A stretch of 56,528 bases of DNA from Bacteroidales bacterium (lineage in GTDB: Bacteria; Bacteroidota; Bacteroidia; Bacteroidales; UBA932): assembly GCA_017616475.1 (NCBI GenBank), contig JAFZYD010000076.1:1-56528 (forward strand), in the 5' to 3' direction. The notes beneath the pieces are model-generated. The model did no database searches. It was not told where the DNA came from and saw nothing but the letters and a program-made list of their open reading frames with translations. Shown one piece after another: positions 21,725 to 32,423 of this stretch (position 1 is its first letter; every line of letters starts with the position of its first letter). The position numbers and the translations under genes are program-made.

Positions 21725-23686
21725 ATGAAGAAGACTCTGATTACCATTGCGGTGGTGCTCCTGGCACTGTCCGCACAAGCTAAAGATTACAAAGTAGCAT
21801 CTCCCAACGGAAGAATTAACGTGCTGATTCAGAGCGGTTCTTCGCTCACATGGAGCGTAACCGCAGACGGTGCCCAGTTGATTGCGCCCTCACAAATTGC
21901 CCTCTCCCTTACAGACGGCACTAAGTACGGCCCCGGCGCCAAATTCCGCAAGGCGGTGCGCAGCAGCTGCAACCAAACCCTCCCCGCGCAGAATTTCAAG
22001 CGGGCCGCGGTAAAAGATAACTACAACGAGCTCAAGCTTGTGGCCAAGGATTTCGACCTGGTTTTCCGGGTCTACGACGACGGCACTGCCTACCGCTTCG
22101 TTACCAAGAAGGGCACCGAAATAAAGAGCGAGACCGCCGATTTCAACTTCCCCGGCGACCCTGTCGGCTGGATACCCTACGAGAGGGACGGCGGAACCTT
22201 TGAAGATCAGTTCTTCAATTCATTCGAAAATGTATACTCTAACATCCGCCTTTCTGAATGGAACCCCGCCCGAATGGCGTTTCTGCCCCTCACTATAGAG
22301 ACCGCGGCCGGTCCCAGAGTGTGCATTACCGAAGCCGACCTGCTCAACTACCCCGGTATGTACCTGTCCAATTGCGACGGCGATTCCTGTTTGGAGGCTA
22401 TGTTCGCCGGCTACCCCAAGACCATCGTGCAGGGCGGCCACAATATGCTGCAGGGCGTGGTGACCTCCCGCGAGCCGTACATCTACAAGTGCGACAAGGG
22501 CGAGCCTCTCCCCTGGCGCGTGGTGGTGATTACCGACACCGACAAGCAGCTGGCCGACAACGATTTGGTGTGGCGCCTGGCCATGCCGGCCGAGGGCGAC
22601 TTTTCCTGGGTAAAGCCCGGCAAGGTGGCCTGGGACTGGTGGAACGACTGGAACATAAAGGGTGTGGATTTTGCCTCCGGCATAAACAACGACACCTACA
22701 AATATTACATCGATTTTGCCTCGAAGAACGGCATTGAATACGTAATTCTGGACGAAGGCTGGGCAGTGAACCTGCAGGCCGACCTGATGCAGGTGGTGCC
22801 CGAAATTGACCTGCCTATGCTGAGCCGCTACGCAATTGACCGCGGGGTCAAGTTGGTGCTCTGGGCTGGCTACTGGGCCTTCAACCGCGATATGGAAGGC
22901 GTTTGCAAGCACTACAGCGAGATGGGCATCGCGGGCTGGAAAATTGACTTTATGAACCGCGACGACCAGCCTATGGTGGCCTTCTACGAGCAGGCCGCCC
23001 GCACCGCCGCAAAATATCATCAGTTTGTCGATTTCCACGGCGCGTTCAAACCCGCCGGACTGACCCGCACCTGGCCCAACGTGCTCAATTTCGAGGGCAT
23101 CAACGGGCTTGAGCAACTCAAATGGATGGGCCCCGAATACGACCAGGTGACCTACGATGTTACCGTCCCGTTCACCCGCTATGTTGCCGGCCCTGCGGAC
23201 TACACTCAGGGCGCTATGCGCAACGCCATCAAGGCCAACTACTACCCTTGCGACAACGAGCCTATGAGCCAGGGCACCCGCTGCCGTCAGCTGGCGGAAT
23301 ATATAATATTCGACGCCCCGTTCACAATGCTTTGCGACTCTCCCACAATGTATGAGGCGGAGCCCGAGTGCACCGGCTTCATCGCCTCCGTCCCCACCGT
23401 GTGGGACGAGACCATAGCCCTGGACGGCCGCATAGGCGACTATATTGTGATGGCTCGCCGCAGCGGCGGCAAATGGTATCTGGCCGCAATGACCGACTGG
23501 GACGAGCGCGACATCACCATAAAACTGCCGTTTGACGCTGCCGACGGCGCCGGGGCCACCCTTTGGCGCGACGGTGTAAACGCCCACCGCAACGGACAGG
23601 ACTACCGCAAGGAGACCGTGAAGGTCACCGGCGGCGAACTGAAGGTTCACCTTGCCCCCGGCGGCGGCTGTGTAGTAGTTTTCTAA
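21725..23686 (+). CDS. GH97 glycoside hydrolase, retaining alpha-galactosidase-like
   Basis: The 653-aa exported protein (signal about 1-20, ending ALSAQA) has the three GH97 parts: an N-terminal beta-sandwich (YKVASPNGRINVLI, FRVYDDGTAYRF), the central (beta/alpha)8 barrel, and a C-terminal beta domain. The barrel contains GWKIDFMNRDDQ, whose Asp aligns with the nucleophile of retaining GH97 alpha-galactosidases such as BtGal97b; inverting SusB-type alpha-glucosidases lack it. The acid/base Glu is probably in LNFEGINGLEQLKW. A calcium-binding role for nearby Glu residues is known in the family. The stop codon is 9 nt before glpA, so the gene seems to lead the glp operon. TTG at 21722 is also possible as start, but ATG at 21725 is preferred. 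Confidence 0.9.
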   Translation: MKKTLITIAVVLLALSAQAKDYKVASPNGRINVLIQSGSSLTWSVTADGAQLIAPSQIALSLTDGTKYGPGAKFRKAVRSSCNQTLPAQNFKRAAVKDNYNELKLVAKDFDLVFRVYDDGTAYRFVTKKGTEIKSETADFNFPGDPVGWIPYERDGGTFEDQFFNSFENVYSNIRLSEWNPARMAFLPLTIETAAGPRVCITEADLLNYPGMYLSNCDGDSCLEAMFAGYPKTIVQGGHNMLQGVVTSREPYIYKCDKGEPLPWRVVVITDTDKQLADNDLVWRLAMPAEGDFSWVKPGKVAWDWWNDWNIKGVDFASGINNDTYKYYIDFASKNGIEYVILDEGWAVNLQADLMQVVPEIDLPMLSRYAIDRGVKLVLWAGYWAFNRDMEGVCKHYSEMGIAGWKIDFMNRDDQPMVAFYEQAARTAAKYHQFVDFHGAFKPAGLTRTWPNVLNFEGINGLEQLKWMGPEYDQVTYDVTVPFTRYVAGPADYTQGAMRNAIKANYYPCDNEPMSQGTRCRQLAEYIIFDAPFTMLCDSPTMYEAEPECTGFIASVPTVWDETIALDGRIGDYIVMARRSGGKWYLAAMTDWDERDITIKLPFDAADGAGATLWRDGVNAHRNGQDYRKETVKVTGGELKVHLAPGGGCVVVF

Positions 23687-23695
23687 ATCTGGACA

Positions 23696-25294
23696 ATGAG
23701 TAATCAGGAATTTGACGTAATAATTATTGGCGGCGGCATAACCGGAGCCGGCACTATGCGCGACTGCGCTATGCGCGGCCTAAAGACGCTGCTTATTGAG
23801 CGCAGCGACATCGCCACCGGCGCCACGGGCCGCAACCACGGCCTGCTGCACTCCGGCGCCCGCTATGCGGTGAACGACCCCGAAAGCGCCGAAGAATGCA
23901 TCAAGGAGAATATGATTCTGCGCCGCATCGCCTCGCACTGCGTAGACGAAACAGACGGCCTGTTCATCACCCTCCCGGAAGACGACCTGGCCTATCAGCA
24001 GACATTTGTTGAGGCGTGCCGCAAGGCGGGCATCAGTGCGGAGATAATCGACCCCGAAATGGCCAAGCGGCTGGAGCCGTCTGTCAATCCGGATATTACC
24101 GGGGCGGTGCGCGTGCCGGACGGCAGCGTGGACCCGTTCCGCCTTTGCGCCGCAAATATGCTGGACGGCAAGCTTCACGGCGGGCAGGTGCGCCTGCACA
24201 CCACCGTAACCGGCTTCATAAAGGAAGGCGACACCATACGCGGCGTGCACACCCGCAACTTGGTGACCGGCGAGGAGCGTGACTTTTACGCCCCAGTCAC
24301 GGTTAACGCCGGCGGCATCTGGGGGCACGACATTGCCCAAATGGCGGGCGTCCACGTGGGGATGTACCCCGCAAAAGGAGCGCTGCTGGTGTTCGCCCAC
24401 CGCGTTAACAATATGGTTATAAACCGCTGCCGCAAGCCCTCCAACGCCGATATTCTGGTGCCGGGCGACACAGTGTGCATAATAGGTACCACCTCCACCC
24501 GCATCCCGTTCGAGGAGTGCGACAACGTGGCTGTGACTCCGGACGAAGTGAACCTGCTTATAACCGAGGGGGCCAAGATGACCCCTTCCCTCTCCTCCAC
24601 CCGCATCCTTCGCGCCTACGCTGGCGTGCGACCGCTGGTGAGTGCGGACAACGACCCGACCGGGCGCAACATATCCCGAGGCATAGTGTGTCTGGACCAC
24701 GAGGAGCGCGACGGCCTTAAGGGGTTCATAACCATAACGGGCGGCAAGCTTATGACTTACCGCCTGATGGCGGAGATTGCCACCGACGCCGTGTGCCGCA
24801 AACTGGCCGTCGACAAAAAGTGCCAGACGGCGGAAACGCCTCTGCCCGGCAGCGAGGAGGCGTCTTACGAGGCGGTGGCCCGCAAGATTTGGGAGAAACC
24901 ATCTATGGCCCAGAAGGCCGCCGCAGCCCGTTTGGGCACCCGTGCAAGACACATCCAGACCCGAGACAGGCTGGACGAAGCGCTCATTTGCGAATGCGAA
25001 GAGGTTTCGGTTGGCGAGGTAAAGAATGCCATAGAGATGATGAACGCCTCCACCCTCACCGACCTTCGCCGCCGCACCCGCATAGGTATGGGCACCTGCC
25101 AGGGCGAGTTCTGCGCCTGCCGCGCCGCCGGCCTGCTGGCCGCTTCGCACGGCTGCATAGAGAAAGAACGGGAAGACCTCAAAGACTTCCTGCAGGAGCG
25201 CTGGAAGGGCAATTTCCCCATCGGATGGGGCGACACCCTGCGCGAGGCGGAATACACTCAGTGGGTTTATAAACACGTATTAGGTATCTTATGA
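23696..25294 (+). CDS. glpA: Anaerobic glycerol-3-phosphate dehydrogenase subunit A
   Basis: The 532-aa FAD enzyme opens with the dinucleotide motif VIIIGGGITGAGTMRD and has GRNHGLLHSGARY, VNAGGIWGHDIAQMAGV and ITITGGKLMTYRLMAE, typical of GlpA/GlpD. The C-terminal third carries a BFD-like [2Fe-2S] domain (ICECEEV ... RIGMGTCQGEFC), which marks GlpA of the GlpABC type. It oxidises sn-glycerol 3-phosphate to dihydroxyacetone phosphate, passing electrons through GlpB and GlpC to menaquinone. It overlaps glpB by 4 nt. Confidence 0.95.
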   Translation: MSNQEFDVIIIGGGITGAGTMRDCAMRGLKTLLIERSDIATGATGRNHGLLHSGARYAVNDPESAEECIKENMILRRIASHCVDETDGLFITLPEDDLAYQQTFVEACRKAGISAEIIDPEMAKRLEPSVNPDITGAVRVPDGSVDPFRLCAANMLDGKLHGGQVRLHTTVTGFIKEGDTIRGVHTRNLVTGEERDFYAPVTVNAGGIWGHDIAQMAGVHVGMYPAKGALLVFAHRVNNMVINRCRKPSNADILVPGDTVCIIGTTSTRIPFEECDNVAVTPDEVNLLITEGAKMTPSLSSTRILRAYAGVRPLVSADNDPTGRNISRGIVCLDHEERDGLKGFITITGGKLMTYRLMAEIATDAVCRKLAVDKKCQTAETPLPGSEEASYEAVARKIWEKPSMAQKAAAARLGTRARHIQTRDRLDEALICECEEVSVGEVKNAIEMMNASTLTDLRRRTRIGMGTCQGEFCACRAAGLLAASHGCIEKEREDLKDFLQERWKGNFPIGWGDTLREAEYTQWVYKHVLGIL

Positions 25295-26424
25295 GATTCA
25301 ACACTGTCATAATAGGCGGCGGCCTTGCCGGACTCACCGCGGGCATCACCCTTCAGAAAGCCGGGCGCAGCACCGCCATAATAAGCACAGGCCAGAACGC
25401 GCTATATTTCTTTTCCGGCAGTTTCGAGTCGCTGGAAGAGGCGCCGCAGCGCATCACCGACCTCTTTACCGAGGCGGGCATCGGGCTGCATTACAACCCC
25501 GGCGTGCGCCTTATGCCGATGGGCACATTCCGCAAGGCCGTCCTGTCGCTGGAAGACATCAGCCTTTTCCCGGAACCCAAGATTGGCAACAAAGCGCTTA
25601 TAGTGAGCTTTACCGGCTACCACGATTTCTTCTGTTCGTTCCTTGCGGAGGGGCTGGAGAAGCAAGGGATGCAATGCCGCGTCAAGTTGCTAAACCTGCC
25701 GGAGTTGGAGCAGTTGGAAAAGAGCCCGAGCGAGATGCGTTCGGTGCAGATTGCCCGCACAATGGACCGCATTTGGGAGACCGTCGTGCGCGAAATCCGC
25801 ATCCTTCTGCGCGACGAAGACACGGTTATCCTGCCGCAGGTTTTCGGTCTCAAGGACACATCGGTTCCGAGCCGAATCCGCCAGGGCGTGCCGGCGCAGG
25901 TGGTCTTTACTGGCACCCTGCCCCCGTCGGTGCCGGGCGTGCGCACCCAGATGCTGCTCAAGCGCCGCTACGAGCTGCTGGGCGGCACCTATTTGATGGG
26001 CGACGAAGCCACCGGCGCCCACGTGCATAACAAAGTGGTGCACAGCGTGGTAACCCAAAATTTGGGAAATCATTTCCTGGAGGCGGACAACTTTATTCTG
26101 GCCACCGGCGGCTTTTTCTCCAAGGGGCTCAAGTCCAACCCGTTCGAGATTTCTGAACCGGTGTTTGACCTGGACGTGGAGCAGGCAGAAGACCGCAGCG
26201 ACTGGTACAACCCGGAGTTTATGCGGGAGCAGCCCTATATGAAATATGGCGTGGCAACCGACCCCGCGCTTCACGCACTTTCTGGTGGAGAGCCCTACAA
26301 GAACTTGTTCGCGATAGGTTCTATACTGGGCGAGACCCGGCCCGACCTCGGCACGGGCGGCGGCCTTGCGCTGCGAAGCGCCCTTGCGGCAGTGGACGAA
26401 ATTCTTAAACCTGACGAAGAATGA
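25291..26424 (+). CDS. glpB: Anaerobic glycerol-3-phosphate dehydrogenase subunit B
   Basis: The 377-aa flavoprotein starts with a dinucleotide-binding motif (VIIGGGLAGLTAGITLQKAG) and shows the GlpB-typical ILATGGFFSKGL and FAIGSILGETRPDLGTGGGLAL near the end. It is the FMN/FAD-containing partner of GlpA. Overlaps of 4 nt with both neighbours couple translation of glpA, glpB and glpC. Confidence 0.94.
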   Translation: MRFNTVIIGGGLAGLTAGITLQKAGRSTAIISTGQNALYFFSGSFESLEEAPQRITDLFTEAGIGLHYNPGVRLMPMGTFRKAVLSLEDISLFPEPKIGNKALIVSFTGYHDFFCSFLAEGLEKQGMQCRVKLLNLPELEQLEKSPSEMRSVQIARTMDRIWETVVREIRILLRDEDTVILPQVFGLKDTSVPSRIRQGVPAQVVFTGTLPPSVPGVRTQMLLKRRYELLGGTYLMGDEATGAHVHNKVVHSVVTQNLGNHFLEADNFILATGGFFSKGLKSNPFEISEPVFDLDVEQAEDRSDWYNPEFMREQPYMKYGVATDPALHALSGGEPYKNLFAIGSILGETRPDLGTGGGLALRSALAAVDEILKPDEE

Positions 26425-27641
26425 AACTGCAAGAATATACCCTGAGCACCCACAATTTTGAAGAGTGTATGAAGTGCACGGTGTGCACCGCATACTGCCC
26501 CGTCCTGCAGGTGAATCCTTTGTATCCCGGCCCCAAGCAGGCCGGCCCTGACGGCGAGCGGCTGCGGCTTAAGGACCCGTTTTTCTTCAACTACGCCCTA
26601 AAATATTGTCTCAACTGCAAGCGGTGCGAGGTCGCCTGCCCTTCCGGAGTGAAGGTCGCCGACCTTATCCAATCGGCCCGCATCAAATATGACACCTCCC
26701 CGCCCAAGTGGCGCGACCGCCTGCTGGCTTCCACCGATTTTATGGGAAGCCTGGCGCGGCCGGTGGCCCCCATCGCCAACGCCGTCACGGGCCTTGGGGT
26801 CACCAGGAGTATGATGGACGCTATGTTCAAGATTGACCATCGCCGCATCTTCCCCAAATACAGCCCGTACAGCTTCGAGTTCTGGATGGGCCGGCACGAA
26901 AAGGAGCAGGCCGCCTTTAGCGAGCAGGTCGCCTATTTTCACGGCTGTTATGTCAACTACAATTATCCCCGTCTGGGCAAGGATCTGGTAAAGGTTCTCA
27001 ACGCGCTGGGCGTGGGAGTGCAGCTGTTGGAAAAGGAGAAGTGCTGCGGTATTGCGATGATTACCAACAGAATGATGAAGGAGGCCACTCGCAACGCCAA
27101 CCACAATGTCGGCGCCCTGGCCAAGGCGGTGGACAAGGGGCTTATGGTGATCACAACTTCATCGACTTGCACCCTGACGCTGCGCGACGAATATCCGTCG
27201 CTGCTGGGTGTGGACAATTCGGGGGTGCGGGACTTTGTGATGATGGCCACCAGGTATATTTACGAACGCCTCGAGAAGGGCGCCACGCTGCGGTTCAAGA
27301 GCGATTATCACAAGAAGGTGGCGTATCACACCCCCTGCCATATGGAGAAGCTTGGCTGGGGCATTTTCTCCGAGAAGTTGCTCCGGATGATTCCGGGCGT
27401 GGAGTTCACTATGCTCGACAGCGCCTGCTGCGGCATTGCCGGCACCTACGGTTTCAAGCGGGAGAACTACGAGGCCTCACAGGCAATCGGAGAGAATTTG
27501 TTCACCCAGATACGCGCCGTGGACCCGGAGGTGGTGGCCTGCGATTGCGAAACTTGCAAGTGGCAGATTGAGATGTCCACCGGCTACACAGTTATGAACC
27601 CGATATCTATTTTGGCAGAAGCAATAGAAGATAAACAGTAA
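26421..27641 (+). CDS. glpC: Anaerobic glycerol-3-phosphate dehydrogenase subunit C
   Basis: The 406-aa protein has two N-terminal [4Fe-4S] motifs (CMKCTVCTAYCPV and CLNCKRCEVACPSG) and two CCG domains (KEKCCGIAM and DSACCGIAGTYGF), the layout of GlpC. It anchors the GlpAB flavoproteins at the membrane and passes electrons to the quinone pool. It is followed 6 nt later by glpT. Confidence 0.94.
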   Translation: MKLQEYTLSTHNFEECMKCTVCTAYCPVLQVNPLYPGPKQAGPDGERLRLKDPFFFNYALKYCLNCKRCEVACPSGVKVADLIQSARIKYDTSPPKWRDRLLASTDFMGSLARPVAPIANAVTGLGVTRSMMDAMFKIDHRRIFPKYSPYSFEFWMGRHEKEQAAFSEQVAYFHGCYVNYNYPRLGKDLVKVLNALGVGVQLLEKEKCCGIAMITNRMMKEATRNANHNVGALAKAVDKGLMVITTSSTCTLTLRDEYPSLLGVDNSGVRDFVMMATRYIYERLEKGATLRFKSDYHKKVAYHTPCHMEKLGWGIFSEKLLRMIPGVEFTMLDSACCGIAGTYGFKRENYEASQAIGENLFTQIRAVDPEVVACDCETCKWQIEMSTGYTVMNPISILAEAIEDKQ

Positions 27642-27647
27642 TAAGAT

Positions 27648-29027
27648 ATGCTCAAATTTCTCAAACAGCCCGCATACAAACCGGCCGAGACCGGCCCTGC
27701 TGCGGATGCAAAATATAAACGGTTGCGCTGGCAGGTTTTCCTTGGCGCCTTTATAGGCTATGCCGGTTTTTATCTGGTGCGCAAGAACCTGTCTATGGCC
27801 ATCCCGGCAATGGCGCCGCTCGGTTTCGAAAAGACCGAACTGGGCTTTGTGCTGGGTCTCAACGCCGCCGCTTACGCCCTTTCAAAGTTCTTGATGGGCA
27901 GCGTTTCCGACCGGTCTAACGCACGTGTTTTCTTGCCTCTGGGTCTGATACTTACGGCCATTTCTATGTGCTTTATGATTGTTCCCATCCAGTGGATCGG
28001 GGCGGAGCACAAGACGTGGGCCATTGTTGTGATGGGCGTGCTCAATGCGCTGGTCGGGTGGTTCAACGGTATGGGCTGGCCTCCGTGCGGGCGGGTAATG
28101 ACACATTGGTTCTCGCCGGGCGAGCGTGGCACAATGATGAGCATTTGGAATTGCGCCCACAACGTGGGCGGCGCGCTGGTGGGTCCTATGGCCACCTACG
28201 GTGCCGCGTGGTTCGGCAGTTGGTTCTACGGCAGCCACAGCGAGCTTTATTTCCTTATCGGAACGTTCGCTTTCCCGGCCGCGGTAGCTCTGTTCATCGC
28301 GCTGCTGGCCTACATTCTGCTGCGCGACACGCCGCAGTCCTGCGGGTTGCTATCGGTTGAGGCCTGGAGAAACGACTATCCAAAGAATTACTCCGAGAAA
28401 CACGAGACTACCCTCAGCACCAAGGAGATTCTGTTCAATCACGTGCTTAACAACAAGTTTTTGTGGTTCATTGCTTTGGCTAACGCGTTCGTGTATATGG
28501 TGCGCTACGGTTGCCTGGACTGGGCGCCAACCATTCTCACGGAGAAGGGCATAGACCTCAAGAGCGCAGGCTGGGCATATTTCGCCTACGAGTTCGCCGC
28601 CATTCCCGGCACGCTGCTTTGCGGCTGGCTCTCCGACAAACTGTTCCACGGCCGCCGCGCGCTGCCCACTATGCTCTTTATGGCGCTGGTGCTGGTGTTC
28701 GTGGTGCTCTACTGGCTCTTTATAGACAACCTCACCGTGGTGATTATCAGCTTGATAGGCATCGGCTTCTTTATCTACGGCCCGGTTATGCTTATTGGCG
28801 TGCAGGCGCTTGACCTAGCCCCCAAGAACGCCGCCGGCACCGCCGCAGGTCTCACTGGCTTCTTCGGCTATTTCCTGGGCACCTTCATCCTCGCCAATAC
28901 CATAATCGGCCTGGTGGCCCAACACGCCGGCTGGAGTTGGACCTTTATCTTGTTGATTGCCGCCTGCCTGCTAGCCATCTTCTTTATGGGGTTGACCCTC
29001 CGCGAAGAGCGCAAACCCGCCGAGTAG
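27648..29027 (+). CDS. glpT: Glycerol-3-phosphate transporter (MFS, organophosphate:phosphate antiporter)
   Basis: The 459-aa protein has twelve membrane helices and the organophosphate antiporter signature: RWQVFLGAFIGYAGFYLVRKN with the substrate Arg, FNGMGWPPCGRVMTHWF, and MSIWNCAHNVGGAL. These features are typical of GlpT/UhpT. It imports glycerol 3-phosphate against phosphate. Being in the same operon as glpABC favours GlpT over UhpT. The operon ends at a perfect inverted repeat 36 nt downstream. Confidence 0.93.
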   Translation: MLKFLKQPAYKPAETGPAADAKYKRLRWQVFLGAFIGYAGFYLVRKNLSMAIPAMAPLGFEKTELGFVLGLNAAAYALSKFLMGSVSDRSNARVFLPLGLILTAISMCFMIVPIQWIGAEHKTWAIVVMGVLNALVGWFNGMGWPPCGRVMTHWFSPGERGTMMSIWNCAHNVGGALVGPMATYGAAWFGSWFYGSHSELYFLIGTFAFPAAVALFIALLAYILLRDTPQSCGLLSVEAWRNDYPKNYSEKHETTLSTKEILFNHVLNNKFLWFIALANAFVYMVRYGCLDWAPTILTEKGIDLKSAGWAYFAYEFAAIPGTLLCGWLSDKLFHGRRALPTMLFMALVLVFVVLYWLFIDNLTVVIISLIGIGFFIYGPVMLIGVQALDLAPKNAAGTAAGLTGFFGYFLGTFILANTIIGLVAQHAGWSWTFILLIAACLLAIFFMGLTLREERKPAE

Positions 29028-29062
29028 CCCCGTGGCACTCAACTGTCTGGCGTTCACCAGAT

Positions 29063-29106
29063 TACAATATGTCCCTTGCGTAAAAATACGCAAGGGACAT
29101 ATTGTA
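29063..29106. terminator. Perfect 20-bp inverted repeat between the convergent glp units
   Basis: The arm tacaatatgtcccttgcgta (29063-29082) is followed by aaaa and its exact complement (29087-29106). It lies 36 nt after glpT and 44 nt before the glpF stop, so it probably terminates both units. The stem is unusually long and perfect, and it lacks a T run on either side. It could equally be an operator or recombination site. Confidence 0.6.
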
Positions 29107-29150
29107 TCTCGCTGATAGTCAGGAATGTATCTGCCACGCAGAAAGGTATC

Positions 29151-29891
29151 CTAGAACACCAGCAGGAAGAGGCCTGCTGCCAAAGCGCAGCCGACCATAG
29201 GGCCCACGACTGGAACCCAGCTGTACCACCAGCCGGAGTCGCGCTTTCCGGCGATGGGCAGCAGGGCGTGGGCGCAGCGCGGCGAGAGGTCGCGGGCGGG
29301 GTTGAGGGCGTAACCGGTGGTGCCGCCGAGCGACATACCGATGGACATAATGAGGCAGGTTACGGGCCAGGAGCCGAGGGCGCCTGTTCCGAGCGCCACG
29401 CCGCCCATAGAGAAGGCATTGCCGTTGGTGCCCAGCGCCAGAATCACGAACACCAGCAGGCAGGTGGCGATAACCTCGCAGAGGAAGTTGCGCCAGCCGT
29501 TCTTTATGGCGGGCATAGTGCAGAAGGTGCCCAGCATTGTGTCGGGCTCCTCTGCGGTAGCTTTGTAATGGTCTTTATAGAACAGCCACACCAGCACGGC
29601 GCCAAAGAAGCCGCCGAGCATCTGGGCGATTATGTAGCCCAGCACCAGCGACCATTCGAACTTGCCGGCGATGGCCAGGCCTACTGTCACTGCGGGATTG
29701 AGGTGAGCGCCCGACACCGGACCGGCTATAAGCACGCCCATCATAACGGCCAGGCCCCAGCCGAGGGCGATTACCACCCAGCCGGCACCTTTGGCCTTGG
29801 AATGATTCAGGGAGCAGGCGGCGCATACACCGTCGCCCAAGAGTACCAGCACCAGAGTGCCTATGAATTCGAAGATGAATTTGGGATCCAT
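29151..29891 (-). CDS. glpF: Glycerol uptake facilitator (aquaglyceroporin)
   Basis: The 246-aa MIP-family protein has six membrane helices and both NPA half-helices (SGAHLNPAVTVG and GYALNPARDLSPR). The Asp after the second NPA box and the length are GlpF-like rather than aquaporin Z-like. It admits glycerol passively, trapped by the glycerol kinase encoded 66 nt upstream. The C-terminal segment GWWYSWVPVVGPMVGCALA is standard. Confidence 0.94.
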   Translation of the reverse strand: MDPKFIFEFIGTLVLVLLGDGVCAACSLNHSKAKGAGWVVIALGWGLAVMMGVLIAGPVSGAHLNPAVTVGLAIAGKFEWSLVLGYIIAQMLGGFFGAVLVWLFYKDHYKATAEEPDTMLGTFCTMPAIKNGWRNFLCEVIATCLLVFVILALGTNGNAFSMGGVALGTGALGSWPVTCLIMSIGMSLGGTTGYALNPARDLSPRCAHALLPIAGKRDSGWWYSWVPVVGPMVGCALAAGLFLLVF

Positions 29892-29957
29892 ATAATGATT
29901 TGTTTTTAGATTCCTCGACTACGATCGGAATGACATCGGGAGCAGTCGTGTTTACAT

Positions 29958-31442
<1,485 letters not shown>

Positions 31443-31445
31443 TGT

Positions 31446-32423
31446 TTATTTCTTTTTCATCAGACCGTGAACACGGATAAGGAAGTCCTGCACGCGGGCC
31501 TTGTACTCCTCCGGATATTTCTGGAAAGAATTGGCGTGCACCGCGCCTGGAGCCACCCAGTACTCTTTGTATCCCTGCTTCTTTGCAGCAAAGTTTCTCC
31601 AAAGGTGGTCGATGGGCACAAAATCGTCTGCATCGCCGTGGATGAAATACATAGGTATTGTGCACTTCTCGAGCTGCTTTTCTGCAGATGCCTCCCAGAA
31701 ACCCCAGCCGTGACGCTTCTTGGTGACCAGACTTGCGCTCTGAAGCACATCCGGCGGAATGAAAGCGAAACTCTGCTTGCGGTTGTTGTTGAACTGGGTC
31801 ACTACGGAAGAATAGCCGCAGTCCTCAACCACACAGCGGACATACTCCGGCAGCGGGTCGCCGCTGGCCATCATAACGGTGGCAGCGCCCATAGAAACGC
31901 CGTGGAGCACCATAAAATCGTCGTTGAAGATATTGTGGGCCACTTCTATCCATTTTTCCACGTCAAAGCGGTCGTTCCAACCCATCTGCACGTGGTCGCC
32001 CTCCGAATAGCCGTGATACTGCAGGTCGGGGAACAGCACGTTGTAGTTGAAATCGTCCCGGTACATACGCACCAGGTAGAGGAACACGTAATGGTTGTCG
32101 CCATAGCCGTGTACCACTATTGCGGTGCCTTTGGCCTTTGCAGGATCGGCGGCGGGCACATAGCAGGCGTGCACCTTGAAGTTACGGAAACCTACGATGG
32201 TTGTGTCCTTGAGGATGCCCTCCGCCTTGAGGTCGTCATACCATTTGGTACTGCCGGGCAGCAGGGAGTCGGCTTTGTGGCGGCAGCGCTCAATGTCGTC
32301 GATGCCGTGCGGCTGCGGCTGCAGCGCGTAGCCGCTCATAAACTTACCAGCCATACAACTGGTAAGGGTAACGGTCGCCAATGCCAGGGCGATGAAGCGA
32401 ATAACTTTTCTCATAACCGACAT
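31446..32423 (-). CDS. Alpha/beta-hydrolase lipoprotein (possible lipase or acyl esterase)
   Basis: The 325-aa protein has a lipoprotein signal (FIALALATVTLTSC) and the alpha/beta-hydrolase fold: oxyanion segment IVVHGYGDN, nucleophile elbow LHGVSMGAAT (G-x-S-x-G), the acid region HGDADDFVP and the late His in PGAVHANSF. An insert between strand 6 and the acid (FIPPDVLQSASLVTKKRHGWG) could be a lid. The start overlaps the stop of the barrel gene upstream by 1 nt (ATG at 32423, or ATG 9 nt later). Between an outer-membrane barrel and glycerol kinase genes, release of glycerol and fatty acid from an ester substrate is an attractive guess. Confidence 0.82.
   Translation of the reverse strand: MSVMRKVIRFIALALATVTLTSCMAGKFMSGYALQPQPHGIDDIERCRHKADSLLPGSTKWYDDLKAEGILKDTTIVGFRNFKVHACYVPAADPAKAKGTAIVVHGYGDNHYVFLYLVRMYRDDFNYNVLFPDLQYHGYSEGDHVQMGWNDRFDVEKWIEVAHNIFNDDFMVLHGVSMGAATVMMASGDPLPEYVRCVVEDCGYSSVVTQFNNNRKQSFAFIPPDVLQSASLVTKKRHGWGFWEASAEKQLEKCTIPMYFIHGDADDFVPIDHLWRNFAAKKQGYKEYWVAPGAVHANSFQKYPEEYKARVQDFLIRVHGLMKKK

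Noticed and set aside
22220..23650. 476-aa antisense frame across the GH97 gene
   Set aside because: It mirrors a well-supported gene, has biased composition (His, Ala, Gly, Val) and no motif.
23780..25276. 498-aa antisense frame across glpA
   Set aside because: Shadow of the glpA codon pattern in GC-rich DNA; no recognisable domain.
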